NCBI RefSeq assembly: GCF_018860765.1
Contig: NZ_JAHKPV010000001.1
Location: 1,043,594 to 1,107,593 of the forward strand
From: Marinobacter salexigens
Lineage (GTDB): Bacteria > Pseudomonadota > Gammaproteobacteria > Pseudomonadales > Oleiphilaceae
DNA length: 64,000 bases
Direction of reading: 5' to 3'
Part shown: positions 20,089 through 30,079 of the stretch, one piece after another
Layout of the letters: the number at the start of each line of letters is the position of its first letter
Numbering within the stretch: position 1 is the stretch's first letter
Notes under the pieces: model-generated
Seen by the model: the letters and a program-made list of their open reading frames with translations, nothing else
Database searches by the model: none
Told to the model about the DNA's origin: nothing
Position numbers and translations under genes: made by a program

Positions 20089-21384
20089 TCAGAGGCTGTT
20101 CAGCCATGCCTCCATCTTATCCATCGCTTTCACCAGACGCGGACATGCTTTGTCGACAAAGTTGTCATCAAGCTCCTTGTCTGCATAGTCTTCCCCTGCC
20201 AACTGCAGAGACTCGGCTCCGTCGAAGTCTACGAACGCCAAACGGGCACCCAGATGATCCGGAACGAACCCGAAGTCACTGGCTGGTAGAATGGCCACGC
20301 CTGTATTTTCCAACAATGCCTGACAAAACGCTTGGCTGGTTTTGATGTCCTTTCTTGCTAGCTGGTCGCGGAAGCTGTCGAAGTTAGGGAACAGGTAAAA
20401 CGCGCCTTCGGGCTTCTGAACAACGGCGCCCATGTCGCTCAGACGTCGGTGCATATACTCGCCAATCACTTTCAGCACACGACGAGACTGGTTCAAATAC
20501 TCGTCTATGTCATCGCCGCCGTTAAAGGCAGTAATCGCAGCGTGCTGTATGGGTGCGCTGGTAGCTGTGTAGGTTTCGCTGGCGATGATAGCCATGGCGT
20601 CCTGCAGAGGGCGAAGTTCTTTTGGGAAAATGAACGTTCCCAAGCGCCAACCTCCAGCGCCAGCCCACTTGCTAAGCCCGGTGCTAATAATAGTACCCTC
20701 TGGGTAGTAGCGTGCGATGGACTTGTGTTTGCCCTCAAAGTGCACTTCGCCGTAGATCTCGTCGGAGAGCAAAATGATCTTGTATTTACGGGCAACGTTG
20801 GCAATAGCCAATAGCTGGTCGTCAGTGTAAGTGCAACCGGTGGGGTTGGACGGGTAGTTCAAAATTAGAATGCGCGGGCGAGATACATCGTCCCGGCAGA
20901 TGATGTCCAGCTCTTCAGCAGTAAGCTGCCAGTTGTTCTCTGCATGGGTAGGTAGCCAATGTACCGAGCGGCCAATAATACGTGCCTGTGGCGCATAGGA
21001 GACCCAGCTTGGGCGTGGAATCAGTAGATCACCGTAGTAGGCCAGTTGCAGAATGAATAACAGCTCCTTGGAGCCGGGGCCGATTAATACGTCCTCCCAA
21101 GTGCAGCGCATGCGCTCGCTTCGGTTGATGTAACCGGCGATGGATTCACGCAGGCTTTTGAGGCCTTTGACTGGCAGATAGTCCTTTTCGTGCGCATGCT
21201 CTTTCAGGGCATCGACAACACGCGCTGGAACAGGGAAGGGAGACTGTCCCAGCCCAAGCTTAATAATGTCCTTCCCTTCGGATCTTAGCTGATTGCTCAG
21301 CTCATTGATTCGAAGGGTAGCTGAAGGCTGGATGCCGCGAACGTTTAGGTTGATTGCAAAGCGCTGGTCGTTATGGATATCCAT
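20089..21384 (-). CDS. Pyridoxal-phosphate-dependent aminotransferase (class I/II)
   Basis: The 431-residue fold-type I aminotransferase shows NYPSNPTGCTY, LLSDEIYGEVHFEG and the PLP-lysine region STGLSKWAGAGGWRLG. The N-terminal IIKLGLGQSPFPVPARVVDAL is typical of the aspartate/aromatic aminotransferase group. Substrate specificity cannot be read from the sequence. The same-strand inositol-phosphatase-like gene follows 54 bases later. Confidence 0.88.
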   Translation of the reverse strand: MDIHNDQRFAINLNVRGIQPSATLRINELSNQLRSEGKDIIKLGLGQSPFPVPARVVDALKEHAHEKDYLPVKGLKSLRESIAGYINRSERMRCTWEDVLIGPGSKELLFILQLAYYGDLLIPRPSWVSYAPQARIIGRSVHWLPTHAENNWQLTAEELDIICRDDVSRPRILILNYPSNPTGCTYTDDQLLAIANVARKYKIILLSDEIYGEVHFEGKHKSIARYYPEGTIISTGLSKWAGAGGWRLGTFIFPKELRPLQDAMAIIASETYTATSAPIQHAAITAFNGGDDIDEYLNQSRRVLKVIGEYMHRRLSDMGAVVQKPEGAFYLFPNFDSFRDQLARKDIKTSQAFCQALLENTGVAILPASDFGFVPDHLGARLAFVDFDGAESLQLAGEDYADKELDDNFVDKACPRLVKAMDKMEAWLNSL

Positions 21385-21485
21385 TGTCTCGGTCTGTTAG
21401 TGGAGAGTGGCAGCGACAGTATAGGAAACCCAAACATAGTTGTGTGCGCTATGCGGATAAGTGATTGCCGAAGGGGCGTTATTTA

Positions 21486-22829
21486 TTAGCGATTACGAAC
21501 CCAAACTTCAACTCGCCCGTTGCGCTTCTCTCCACTCGTACCTCCGGACATACCTACTGGCATGTAGTGACCATAACCGGTGTAGCGAACATCGTGAACG
21601 CCAAGGTTGGAGAGTGCCTTGCGCACTGACAGTGCCCTTAGCTCTGATATAATTTGGGCTCGTAATTCGTTGGTTTGTTGGTCTGCAAAGCCAATGAGCA
21701 TTAGATCGTCCGCTTCGCGATTTTCCCTACTGAGGTAGTCGGCAACTCGGAACAAGTCCCTTTTCGCTTTGTTGTCCAGCTTGGTACGTCCCTCCGAGAA
21801 GCGGAAGTTAACGGTCAGTCGATTATAGTTCTGTGTCAGCAATTTGAACGAGGATGGTGTGCTACCGGCCAAATCGGGTTTAACTGCTAGGGGATTTTGG
21901 GAAACAAACCCTGACTTAGAGACAAGGCTCTGGCCTTCTGCCCCTAGTACGAATTCGATAAAGTCTTTCGCTAGGATCTTTGTAGCATCGCCGGATGTAT
22001 ACATGAATAAGCGTCGGGAAAGCGGGTAGTCTTCGCTGGCAACCGTTAGTACGGATGGTTTCAGCGCGGGAGCTTCGCCATCTGAAATCGCCAGCACCTT
22101 GCTATTACGAATTGAAGCCAGTCCAGAAAAGCCAATGCCTCCGGGGTCGGCACTCACATCGTCTGAGAGTTGGTCGTTTGATTCATAGCGTTTGGCCGAA
22201 GCATGAAGTGGGTAGGCATTGCCCAAAACCAGACTCTTAAAGGTGTCCCAGGTTCCTGAGCGGTCATCCCGCGCATACAGGTTAATGGGCCGGTCAGCGC
22301 CACCGACTTCAGACCAGTTACGAACTTCACCTGAAAATATGCTAGCCAGTGTATCGATACTGAGTTGATTGATTAGATTTGAAGAATGAACCAATACCGC
22401 TAGGCCATCTATTGCAATAACATGCTCGCTTTCAAGATCTTCGAGGTTGGCGCGTTCCGCCATTTGCTCTACTTCCGTCGGCTTGACAGGGCGGGAGGAA
22501 GCCCAGATATCTGCACGTTTGGCCTTCAACGCTTTGAACCCAGTACTGGAACCGTGGGCAGCGACCAAAATTCGAAGAGGCGCACCACTCTGGCTTCCTA
22601 TCAAGAGTTGCTCGTTGTGTTTGCCGTTGCCAAGGGTTTGGACGGATTCATTGCCGCGACTGTTAAGGAAACCTTCGACCAGCATAGGTGCCAGTACCGC
22701 ACCGATTGTGTTGGAGCCGTGAATCTCCATCTCTTCAGCGCGGCTGCTGGACATACTGAACATTAAAATCAGACACAATAAGCCCGGCAGGGCGCTCTGC
22801 TGAGTGAGGTGTGAACGGTGTTGTATCAT
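21486..22829 (-). CDS. PstS-like phosphate-binding protein fused to an OmpA domain
   Basis: The 447-residue exported protein has a signal peptide (LLCLILMFSMSSSRAEE), then a PstS-type substrate-binding domain (EIHGSNTIG, residues about 35-300, with DDRSGTWDTFKSLV and GGIGFSGLASI), then a C-terminal OmpA/peptidoglycan-binding domain (about 335-447: NFRFSEGRTKLDNKAKRDL and a closing NGRVEVWVRNR). This would tether a phosphate-binding domain to the cell wall. No pst permease genes are nearby. A weak Pho-box-like sequence lies upstream. Confidence 0.85.
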   Translation of the reverse strand: MIQHRSHLTQQSALPGLLCLILMFSMSSSRAEEMEIHGSNTIGAVLAPMLVEGFLNSRGNESVQTLGNGKHNEQLLIGSQSGAPLRILVAAHGSSTGFKALKAKRADIWASSRPVKPTEVEQMAERANLEDLESEHVIAIDGLAVLVHSSNLINQLSIDTLASIFSGEVRNWSEVGGADRPINLYARDDRSGTWDTFKSLVLGNAYPLHASAKRYESNDQLSDDVSADPGGIGFSGLASIRNSKVLAISDGEAPALKPSVLTVASEDYPLSRRLFMYTSGDATKILAKDFIEFVLGAEGQSLVSKSGFVSQNPLAVKPDLAGSTPSSFKLLTQNYNRLTVNFRFSEGRTKLDNKAKRDLFRVADYLSRENREADDLMLIGFADQQTNELRAQIISELRALSVRKALSNLGVHDVRYTGYGHYMPVGMSGGTSGEKRNGRVEVWVRNR

Positions 22830-22873
22830 GATAAATCCCTATGGCAACAAACAGTTAGCGTTGCGGGAAGAAT

Positions 22874-22891
22874 GAGGCAGAATTATTACAG
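22874..22891 (-). promoter_or_regulatory. Weak Pho-box-like sequence
   Basis: Read on the minus strand this is CTGTAAT-AATT-CTGCCTC, resembling the two 7-bp half-sites separated by 4 bases bound by PhoB. The first half matches the CTGTCAT consensus in six of seven positions, the second in only about four. It lies 45 bases upstream of the PstS-OmpA start. This is suggestive only. Confidence 0.25.
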
Positions 22892-22942
22892 GAATGTTTC
22901 AGTAACCAAAAAGTGGCAACGGGAGCCGGCTAACTCGGGGTA

Positions 22943-23257
22943 TTAAGAAAAGCGGTGAGGGTCTAGTTCCATGTTCAATATTCGAGGCCCAAGCATGATA
23001 ACTCGGCCGCTATAGCGCTCTTCACCAGTAGAAGTGAAATCGAACAGAAAGCGGCGCCAAACGCGAACTTGGCCTTGATCATCTCGTTTGAACCAGATGC
23101 CGCGCAAATAGATGGCATCATCAAGCAGCATAACGTCCATGGTTTTGCAGTAGCGGTGAACGGCTTGAAGTACCGAGTCTTTAATAGCCTTGGCACGCCA
23201 CCAGTACCAAATGGCAAAGGCGGCGATAAAGAGCCAGAACAGCGTTCCCAGAGTCAT
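22943..23257 (-). CDS. DUF3301 family protein
   Basis: The 104-residue protein has one N-terminal membrane helix (LFWLFIAAFAIWYWW) followed by a small cytoplasmic domain containing DVMLLDDAIYLRGIWFKR and RRFLFDFTSTGEERYSGRVIMLG, the pattern of DUF3301. No function is known. It is divergent from the GGDEF-EAL gene, 148 bases away. Confidence 0.85.
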   Translation of the reverse strand: MTLGTLFWLFIAAFAIWYWWRAKAIKDSVLQAVHRYCKTMDVMLLDDAIYLRGIWFKRDDQGQVRVWRRFLFDFTSTGEERYSGRVIMLGPRILNMELDPHRFS

Positions 23258-23405
23258 GATGAAAGCAGTTTTTCCAAAGAAATAACAAGTTAGAAGCCAG
23301 CCTACCTTATTGTGATAGATTGGGGAATTGCTGTGCTATCCGTCTATACTAAATGGGTGTGCATATTTGATAAATGCGGATTGAAGTTTCAGGAGCGTGT
23401 AATTC

Positions 23406-25094
23406 ATGCAATTTGAGCAGCCGCTAGATTTCAGAGCGTTGGCGGATCAGTACCCACGCGCCATCATGATTGCCACCAAAGAACCGAGAATTATCTATGT
23501 AAACAGCATGTTCCATTCCGTCACCGGATATGAGGCGGATGAGGTGATGGGCAACTCCCCTTCTGTGCTTAGTGCAGGGCTCCATGCACGAGAATTCTAT
23601 CAATCTATGTGGCAATCTCTGGCAACAGATGGCCTCTGGGAAGGACTAGTCTGGAACCGAAAGAAAAGCGGTGAAGTCTACCCGCAGTGGCTCAGTATTT
23701 TCTCCGTGGAGTACGAAGGCCAGCAGGTTTATGTCGGGATGTTTATGGACATGAGCGAGAGAACCGGTGCGGATGAACGTCTGGCCTCGCTTGCCTATTA
23801 TGACGCGCTTACAGAGCTGCCCAATCGCTCATTGTTTCAGGAATTTTTGAATGCCCGCGTTAGCCAGTATGTTCGAGGCGATGCGCGCTTTGCGGTGCTT
23901 TTTATTAATTTGGATTTCTTTAAAACAATCAACAGCCTGCACGGGCATGAGCGGGGCGATGGCGTGCTTAAGCAGGCAGCACTTTGTATTCAAAGTGTAG
24001 TGCATAAGGATGACATAGTAGCCCGACTTTCCGGTGACGAATTTGCTGTCATTGTAGAGTTGCAAGAGTGTGCCGAATTGGAAGAGGTCTGCCAGCGCAT
24101 GGTTCAGGCCTTCCGAGCGCCGGTCATTGTTGGTGATCGAGAGTGCTTTATATCGGCATCGGCAGGCGCGGCGGTTTATCCCCTGCACGGAAAGAGTGGA
24201 GCAGAACTCTTACATAAGGCAGATCGCGCCTTGCACATGGCGAAGCTGGCAGGACGCTCCTGCTACCGCATATACAGCCAAGCAGATGATGAGCAGGGTC
24301 GGGGTGAGCAACAACTGTCTGAAGCTTTGACGGTGTCTCTGAAAACCTCTCCGGATGAATTCTATGTTGTTTATCAACCTCAATACGAACTCAGTTCCGG
24401 GCAAGTAGTTGGCATGGAGGCCCTATTGCGCTGGCAGCATCCAGAATTTGGAGCTGTATCCCCGGGCGATTTTGTGCCTTTAGCAGAGCGTCGTGGCCAG
24501 ATTCATGAAATAACCCAGCAATTGGTTCGAGGGATTTTGGCGGATTTAGAAAAAACAAAACCGGCTGTGCAGGGGCATCTGGGGTTGGCGATTAATATTT
24601 CTGCCCGCCAAATTACTGATGCTCGGCTGGACGTCGCGATTGGCCCGCTGTTCGAGCGTATCCGCGAGATGGGCTGGCGTCCGGAAATAGAGATCACAGA
24701 AACTCACGTTATGAATCTCTCCGGTCCTTGTTTAGAGAAACTGAGAGGGTTTAGAGAGCAAGGTGTAGGAATAGCAATTGACGACTTTGGAACCGGTTAT
24801 TCTTCTCTGGCCTACCTGCAAAACCTTCCGGTGCAAGTGCTGAAGATTGATCGTCAATTCATCAGCCGTCTTGGTGGGGAAACGGGCGGTTCAAGAATTG
24901 TGTCTGCGATCCTTGGGATAGCAGAGGCGCTTGGGCTTGAGGTTGTGGCTGAGGGCGTCGAAAATCAGGCCCAGTATCAGGAGCTTCGTGAGCTGAATTG
25001 CCAGCGGGGGCAGGGCTTTTTGATGGCAAGGCCACAGCGCTGGCAGGAGGTACAAGAAACCATCGCTTATCCCTACCGAAATGGCGATGACTGA
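23406..25094 (+). CDS. PAS-GGDEF-EAL cyclic-di-GMP signalling protein
   Basis: The 562-residue protein has a PAS domain (about residues 10-120, IIYVNSMFHSVTGYEADEVMG), a GGDEF domain whose signature reads SGDEF (ARLSGDEFAVIV), and an EAL domain (MEALLRW, EITETHVM, IDDFGTGYSSLAYL, VVAEGVEN, QGFLMARP). The EAL metal and catalytic residues look intact, so phosphodiesterase activity is likely. The Ser in place of the first Gly leaves cyclase activity open. There is no membrane segment. The start follows AGGAGCGTGTAATTC. Confidence 0.93.
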   Translation: MQFEQPLDFRALADQYPRAIMIATKEPRIIYVNSMFHSVTGYEADEVMGNSPSVLSAGLHAREFYQSMWQSLATDGLWEGLVWNRKKSGEVYPQWLSIFSVEYEGQQVYVGMFMDMSERTGADERLASLAYYDALTELPNRSLFQEFLNARVSQYVRGDARFAVLFINLDFFKTINSLHGHERGDGVLKQAALCIQSVVHKDDIVARLSGDEFAVIVELQECAELEEVCQRMVQAFRAPVIVGDRECFISASAGAAVYPLHGKSGAELLHKADRALHMAKLAGRSCYRIYSQADDEQGRGEQQLSEALTVSLKTSPDEFYVVYQPQYELSSGQVVGMEALLRWQHPEFGAVSPGDFVPLAERRGQIHEITQQLVRGILADLEKTKPAVQGHLGLAINISARQITDARLDVAIGPLFERIREMGWRPEIEITETHVMNLSGPCLEKLRGFREQGVGIAIDDFGTGYSSLAYLQNLPVQVLKIDRQFISRLGGETGGSRIVSAILGIAEALGLEVVAEGVENQAQYQELRELNCQRGQGFLMARPQRWQEVQETIAYPYRNGDD

Positions 25095-25150
25095 ACTCTA
25101 GTTCCATCGGTGTCTTACGAATTCACTACCCTCAAATGCTGCCCATTAAA

Positions 25151-25187
25151 AAACCCGGCTCATGATTAGTGAGCCGGGTTTTTAGTT
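25151..25187 (+). terminator. Intrinsic terminator between convergent genes
   Basis: AAACCCGGCTCA pairs perfectly with TGAGCCGGGTTT across a seven-base loop, with T and A runs on both sides. It can terminate transcription from the GGDEF-EAL gene and from the convergent RND pump operon. Confidence 0.9.
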
Positions 25188-25201
25188 ATAGCTGTTAGCC
25201 T

Positions 25202-28200
25202 TTATGAACTTACGGGCACCGGCTCTGAATGACCATCCTGTTCGTCGTTTCCTTCGTTGTGATCGCGAGCCAGCAGAATGTAGAACGCTGGTAACACGAA
25301 TACCGTGAACAGGGTGCCAATGCCCAAGCCGGCACTGATGGTCAAGCCAATGGCGAAGCGGCTTTCTGCACCCGGTCCAGCTGCGATAAGCAGCGGTACC
25401 ATGGCGAAGATCAGCGCCAATGAGGTCATTATGATGGGCCGCAGACGAATGGCTGCTGCTTCAATAACCGCTTCTGTTTTGTTCATGCCTTTATCTTTCT
25501 GCAGCTGGTTGGCGAACTCCACGATCAGTATGCCGTTTTTAGAGACAACCCCGATCAGGGTAATCAGACCTACCTGCGTGTAGATATTCATGGTCGCAAA
25601 GCCAAGAACGATAAATGCCATGGCACCAGCCACCGACATGGGGACTGACACTAGGATGATGAACGGATCGCGCCAGCTTTCGAACTGTGCCGCAAGCACC
25701 AGATAAATCACCAGCAGCGACAGGAAGAAAGTGACGATTAGAGCGCTGCCCTGATTGGCCAGCTGCCGACTCTGACCTGTGTAGTCGTATGTGAAACCTT
25801 GCGGAAACACTTCGTCGGCAGATTGTTCCATGAATTCCATAGCTGTGCCCGCAGCGACACCGGGCATAACGACGCCTTGCAGAGTGAGCGAGTTTTGCTG
25901 GTTAAACTGTGTACGGTTGGACGGTTCAACATCGTGTGTAAAGCTCACAACACTGCCCAATGGCACTAAATCGCCATTGCCTGTGCGGATATAATAATCG
26001 TTCAGCGCTTGCTCATCCAAACGGAACTTCTGATCCACCTGCGGGATAACTTGATAGGAGCGGCCTTCCATGCTGAAACGGTTGATATAACCGCCACCAA
26101 GCATGCTGGAAAGCGATTGCCCCACGTCTTGCATTGAAAGCCCAAGGTCCGCCACCCGGTCACGATCAACATTGATGCGGGTAACCGGCCGATCAAAGTT
26201 GATCGACTTCTGGAGGAACATAAAGTTACCGCTACCCATAGCCTTGCCCAACAGCTCACTTGCTACCTGATCAAGCTGCTCGTAACTGCTGCCAGTGGTG
26301 ATCACGAACTGGAAGGGCAGACCACCGCCTGAACCGGGTAGGGCTGGTGGAGCGAATACCGCAGTCTGCAGCCCGGTCACTTTTTTAAGTTCGCCATCAA
26401 GCTGAGGCTGGATTTCGAACTGGCTAAGCTCCCGCTTGCTCCAGGGTTCCATCTTGAAGCCACCAAATACAGCGTTGGGGGCGGTGATGCCCACAATCAT
26501 GAAGTCTTCTGCATAGCCGGGTGTGGAAGCCAGACGCCCCTGAACTTCGTCACCGTGTTCAAGCAGGTAGTCTAGAGTGGCTGTTTGGGGGCCAAGGCCC
26601 TGATAGAACAAGATGCCCTGATCTTCCGTGGGCGCCAGTTCGTTTTGGCTCATCATCGCCATGAAGTAAATGGAGCCAAGTACCACCAGCGCAAAAAACA
26701 CCACCACAGATTTGGTTTGCATCAAAGAGGCAAGCGCTGATTTATAACCCGACGAAATGCCGTTGAACGTGCGCTCTACTAGCCTTTCGAATTTACCTGG
26801 GTTGCCATGAGGCTTCAGAACCATGCCGGACAACATAGGCGAAAGCGTAAGAGCCACAATGCCCGAGATTACGACGGTACCGGCCAGCGTGAAGGCGAAC
26901 TCGGTAAACAGGGAGCCTACAAGACCACCCATAAACCCGATCGGCGCGTACACGGCCACCAAGGTGGTGGTCATGGCAATGATGGGTACAGCCATCTCTC
27001 TGGCGCCGTGCAGGGCAGCTTCAAACCGTGACTCACCCTCCTCGATGTGTCTGTGTACGTTCTCGACCATAATAATGGCGTCGTCTACTACCAGACCGAT
27101 GGCAAGAACCATAGACAGCAGAGTGAGTAGGTTCAGGGAGAACCCGAACATCAACATAATGAAAGCGCCACCAATCAGTGACAGTGGGACTGCTACAGAG
27201 GGCACAATAGATGCGCGAATAGAGCCTAGGCACAAGAAAACCACCACAAGAACGATACCCATCGCTTCAATTAGGGTACGGATCACTTCGTTGATGGAAT
27301 CTTCAATAAAGTCCGATGCGTCATAAGCTAGGCGCACGTCCATTTCGCCCGGCAACTGGCTTTTGATATCCGGAAGATCATCTTTAACCAGACCAGCTAC
27401 CGTGAGCGGGTTGGCGCCCGGCGCGAGCTCAATAGCCACGTAGGTTGCGGGTTGACCTTTATACAGCGCTAGCGCACTGTAGGTTTGTGACCCCAGTTCA
27501 ACGCGGGCAATGTCCTGCAATCGAATCTGGGTTCCGTTAACCTGCTTGACCACCAGATTGTTGAACTCGTCTGGATCCGCGACATCTGTGTCACTGGTCA
27601 TGCTTATTTCAGTGTAGGCGCCCTTGGTGTTGCCCACTGCCGCCTGATAGTTGTTGGCGCGCAGTTTGGCGACCACTTCTCCGGGCGTCATGTCCACCGC
27701 CGCAAGGCGCTCAGGGTCCAGCCACACCCGCAGGGCGAACTCGCGCCCAAGAAGTTGTGCTTTACCTACGCCAGAAAGCGCCTGCAATCTAGGCTGCACT
27801 ACCCGAGTCAGGTAATCGGTAATCTGAGGAACGGCCATCTCGGTGCTGTAAAAAGCAATGTACATCAGCGCCGTGGAATCACCCGTGGTGGAGGTGATTA
27901 CCGGGTCCTGCGCATCAGCCGGGAGTACGTTGCGCTGGCTAGCCACCTTGGCCTGAATTTCAGCCAGTGCCGCGTTGGCGTCGTAGTTCAGCACCATCTT
28001 GGCCTCGATGGTCGACTTACCCTGCGAGCTGGTGGATGTCAGGTAATCGATACCGCTGGCTTCGGCAATCGCTTGTTGCAGAGGTGTGGTTATGAAGCCT
28101 TTGATGAGGTCTGAACTAGCGCCCGGGTAGGCCGTTGTGACCGTAACCGTTGTGCTTTCGAGTTCCGGGTATTGCCGGATCTCCATCTCCATAGCGGCTC

Positions 28201-28279
28201 GGGCACCGAGCAGCAGGATGAGTAGGCTAACCACCGTCGCCAAAACGGGACGATGGATGAAAATGTCGGTGAATCGCAT
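25202..28279 (-). CDS. RND multidrug efflux pump, inner-membrane transporter
   Basis: The 1025-residue protein has the AcrB/MexB architecture: FIHRPVLATVVSLLILLLG as the first helix, two large periplasmic loops and twelve membrane helices. The proton-relay aspartates are in GLVVDDAIIMVENVHRHIEEG. It belongs to the hydrophobe/amphiphile group and lacks an AcrB-like C-terminal tail. Its ATG overlaps the last base of the adaptor gene stop codon (TAATG). No outer-membrane TolC partner is in the operon, so a shared one is presumably used. Drug specificity cannot be read. Confidence 0.95.
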   Translation of the reverse strand: MRFTDIFIHRPVLATVVSLLILLLGARAAMEMEIRQYPELESTTVTVTTAYPGASSDLIKGFITTPLQQAIAEASGIDYLTSTSSQGKSTIEAKMVLNYDANAALAEIQAKVASQRNVLPADAQDPVITSTTGDSTALMYIAFYSTEMAVPQITDYLTRVVQPRLQALSGVGKAQLLGREFALRVWLDPERLAAVDMTPGEVVAKLRANNYQAAVGNTKGAYTEISMTSDTDVADPDEFNNLVVKQVNGTQIRLQDIARVELGSQTYSALALYKGQPATYVAIELAPGANPLTVAGLVKDDLPDIKSQLPGEMDVRLAYDASDFIEDSINEVIRTLIEAMGIVLVVVFLCLGSIRASIVPSVAVPLSLIGGAFIMLMFGFSLNLLTLLSMVLAIGLVVDDAIIMVENVHRHIEEGESRFEAALHGAREMAVPIIAMTTTLVAVYAPIGFMGGLVGSLFTEFAFTLAGTVVISGIVALTLSPMLSGMVLKPHGNPGKFERLVERTFNGISSGYKSALASLMQTKSVVVFFALVVLGSIYFMAMMSQNELAPTEDQGILFYQGLGPQTATLDYLLEHGDEVQGRLASTPGYAEDFMIVGITAPNAVFGGFKMEPWSKRELSQFEIQPQLDGELKKVTGLQTAVFAPPALPGSGGGLPFQFVITTGSSYEQLDQVASELLGKAMGSGNFMFLQKSINFDRPVTRINVDRDRVADLGLSMQDVGQSLSSMLGGGYINRFSMEGRSYQVIPQVDQKFRLDEQALNDYYIRTGNGDLVPLGSVVSFTHDVEPSNRTQFNQQNSLTLQGVVMPGVAAGTAMEFMEQSADEVFPQGFTYDYTGQSRQLANQGSALIVTFFLSLLVIYLVLAAQFESWRDPFIILVSVPMSVAGAMAFIVLGFATMNIYTQVGLITLIGVVSKNGILIVEFANQLQKDKGMNKTEAVIEAAAIRLRPIIMTSLALIFAMVPLLIAAGPGAESRFAIGLTISAGLGIGTLFTVFVLPAFYILLARDHNEGNDEQDGHSEPVPVSS

Positions 28280-29412
28280 TATTCAGAGGCCTCCTGCGGC
28301 TGCTTTTTCTGGCTCTGGCCAGAGCTCTCGTCAGAGTTCTCTTCTTGAATCTTGACCTTTTGGCCAGCGCGGAGTCTCAGCAATGCTTTGGAAACGACTT
28401 TCTCGCCTGCTTCGAGGCCAGAGAGAATAGCAACGCGCTTGTCACGGGTTTGGCCCGCTGTGACGCTGCGGCGATTGACAACCAGATCGCCGTCATCGTT
28501 TTCCTCAATCACAAACACGAAATCGCCATAGGTGTTGTAGGAGACGGCCGTGCGGGGAACCGTAACCACTTTGTCATCCTTCGGCTGCAAGGTACGGATG
28601 GTTGCGAACATGCCCGGTCTGAGCAGCTTCTGTGGATTGCTCAGAGTGGCGCGCACACGCACAGTGCGGGTTTCGGGGTTCACGGATGTGTTGATGGCGC
28701 TGACTTTGCCTTTGAACTCCTGCTCAGGAACCGCAGCAACGGTAGCAACCACTGAGTATTCCCGTGCAACGTCCTGTAGATTCTTCTCAGACAAGGTGAA
28801 ATCTACGTAGATCGGATCAAGCATGTTGATTTCAACGATCGGCGTGCCCGTGGCAATGTACTCACCCTGATCCACCATACGAATGCCCAGAGTGCCATCG
28901 AAGGGTGCGCGGATAACTTTTTTACTGAGCTGGGCATCCGCCTCGTTAACGCGGGCTTGGGCTGCGTCGAAGTTGGCTTTGGACTCATCAAATTGGGACT
29001 GGGACACAGCACGCTTTGGCAGTAGGTCGGAGATACGTTTGAACTCCTGCTCCGCAAGTTGAGCTTCCGCTCTACGGGTGCGCACGGCGGCTTCGTCAAT
29101 TGCCGTATTCAGGCGAATGAGAATGTCACCTTTTTTCACGGTATCGCCCGATTCGAAATTAATGCTCGAAATAACGCCAGGAACCTCGTTGGCAACTTCA
29201 ATGCCGTTGACCGCATTAACACTGCCCACGGCTTTAATACTTGGGGTCCAGCTCTCAGTGCGAGCTTCGGTGGCAGATACCTCTGCAGGCGGTTGCGGTT
29301 GGGACAGCATTTCTTTCATCTGGCCAAACTGGTAAAACTTATAGCCAAAGATGCCGCCAAGCACCACGCCGAGGAAAATAATTGCGATCAGGAAGCGGGA
29401 AGCAGTGCGCAT
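28279..29412 (-). CDS. RND efflux pump periplasmic adaptor (membrane fusion protein)
   Basis: The 377-residue adaptor has a single N-terminal membrane anchor (LIAIIFLGVVLGGIFGYKF), a biotinyl-lipoyl-like half domain (GVISSINFESGDTVKKGDIL), an alpha hairpin, the matching half (VIRAPFDGTLGIRMVDQGEYI) and a beta-barrel region (ETRTVRVRATLSNPQKLLRPGMF). The C-terminus is rich in Glu, Ser, Gln and Lys. It is the first gene of a two-gene operon with the transporter and is divergent from a small J-domain protein gene. Confidence 0.94.
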   Translation of the reverse strand: MRTASRFLIAIIFLGVVLGGIFGYKFYQFGQMKEMLSQPQPPAEVSATEARTESWTPSIKAVGSVNAVNGIEVANEVPGVISSINFESGDTVKKGDILIRLNTAIDEAAVRTRRAEAQLAEQEFKRISDLLPKRAVSQSQFDESKANFDAAQARVNEADAQLSKKVIRAPFDGTLGIRMVDQGEYIATGTPIVEINMLDPIYVDFTLSEKNLQDVAREYSVVATVAAVPEQEFKGKVSAINTSVNPETRTVRVRATLSNPQKLLRPGMFATIRTLQPKDDKVVTVPRTAVSYNTYGDFVFVIEENDDGDLVVNRRSVTAGQTRDKRVAILSGLEAGEKVVSKALLRLRAGQKVKIQEENSDESSGQSQKKQPQEASE

Positions 29413-29584
29413 AGTTCAGGTCCTGGGAATCTCTATTTGGATGCGGGAATGATAAATTCGCGACAAAGCGTAGCATCCTACAAAATTCAGGGTGCACTTG
29501 TCACCGGGTTGTAGGTATTTTTGGCTAGCTTTGCCGTTACACTGGGTGCCAGAATTACGCTCTTTCAGCAGCAAAGGATCAATC

Positions 29585-30076
29585 ATGCATTGGATACTTG
29601 GAATTGCGCTGGCGGCAACCGTCTTTGTGATTCTAAAACAGTGGGGTGGATTGTCGGCGGAAAAGAAAAAAGCTGCAACCTGGAAGCTTGTCTTTGTTGC
29701 TGGCGGCCTCTTTTTGTTGGTGATGGTTTTAACCGGCCGAGTGCATGTATTGACCGCCGGAATCGCGGCGTTGATACCTCTTTTGCGCAAACTGCCGGAA
29801 CTTGCCCGGTTCTTCCCCGCCTTGAACCGACTTTTCTCGGGCAAAGACAATGCTGGGCCTGCCGGTGGCGCCGAGTCGGGGCAGCCGCAAGGCACCGGAA
29901 TGACTGAGCGAGAAGCCTGCGAAATACTGGGTGTTACCGAAGACTGTACAAAAGAAGACGTTGTTTTGGCGCACCGCCGCTTAATCCAGAAGCTGCACCC
30001 GGATCGTGGTGGCAGCGACTATCTGGCTGCGAAGATCAACGAAGCCAAAAGCGTTCTGCTCCATAGTAGAGCTTGA
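29585..30076 (+). CDS. Membrane-anchored small J-domain protein
   Basis: The 163-residue protein has two N-terminal hydrophobic segments (ILGIALAATVFVILKQW, VFVAGGLFLLVMVLTG) and a C-terminal J domain whose HPD lies in IQKLHPDRGGSDYLAAKIN. The layout resembles Tim14/DNAJC15-type J proteins and suggests recruitment of DnaK to the inner membrane. The start is the ATG of MHWILG at 29585. It converges on the secretin-like gene with only three bases between the stop codons. Confidence 0.83.
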   Translation: MHWILGIALAATVFVILKQWGGLSAEKKKAATWKLVFVAGGLFLLVMVLTGRVHVLTAGIAALIPLLRKLPELARFFPALNRLFSGKDNAGPAGGAESGQPQGTGMTEREACEILGVTEDCTKEDVVLAHRRLIQKLHPDRGGSDYLAAKINEAKSVLLHSRA

Positions 30077-30079
30077 GGG

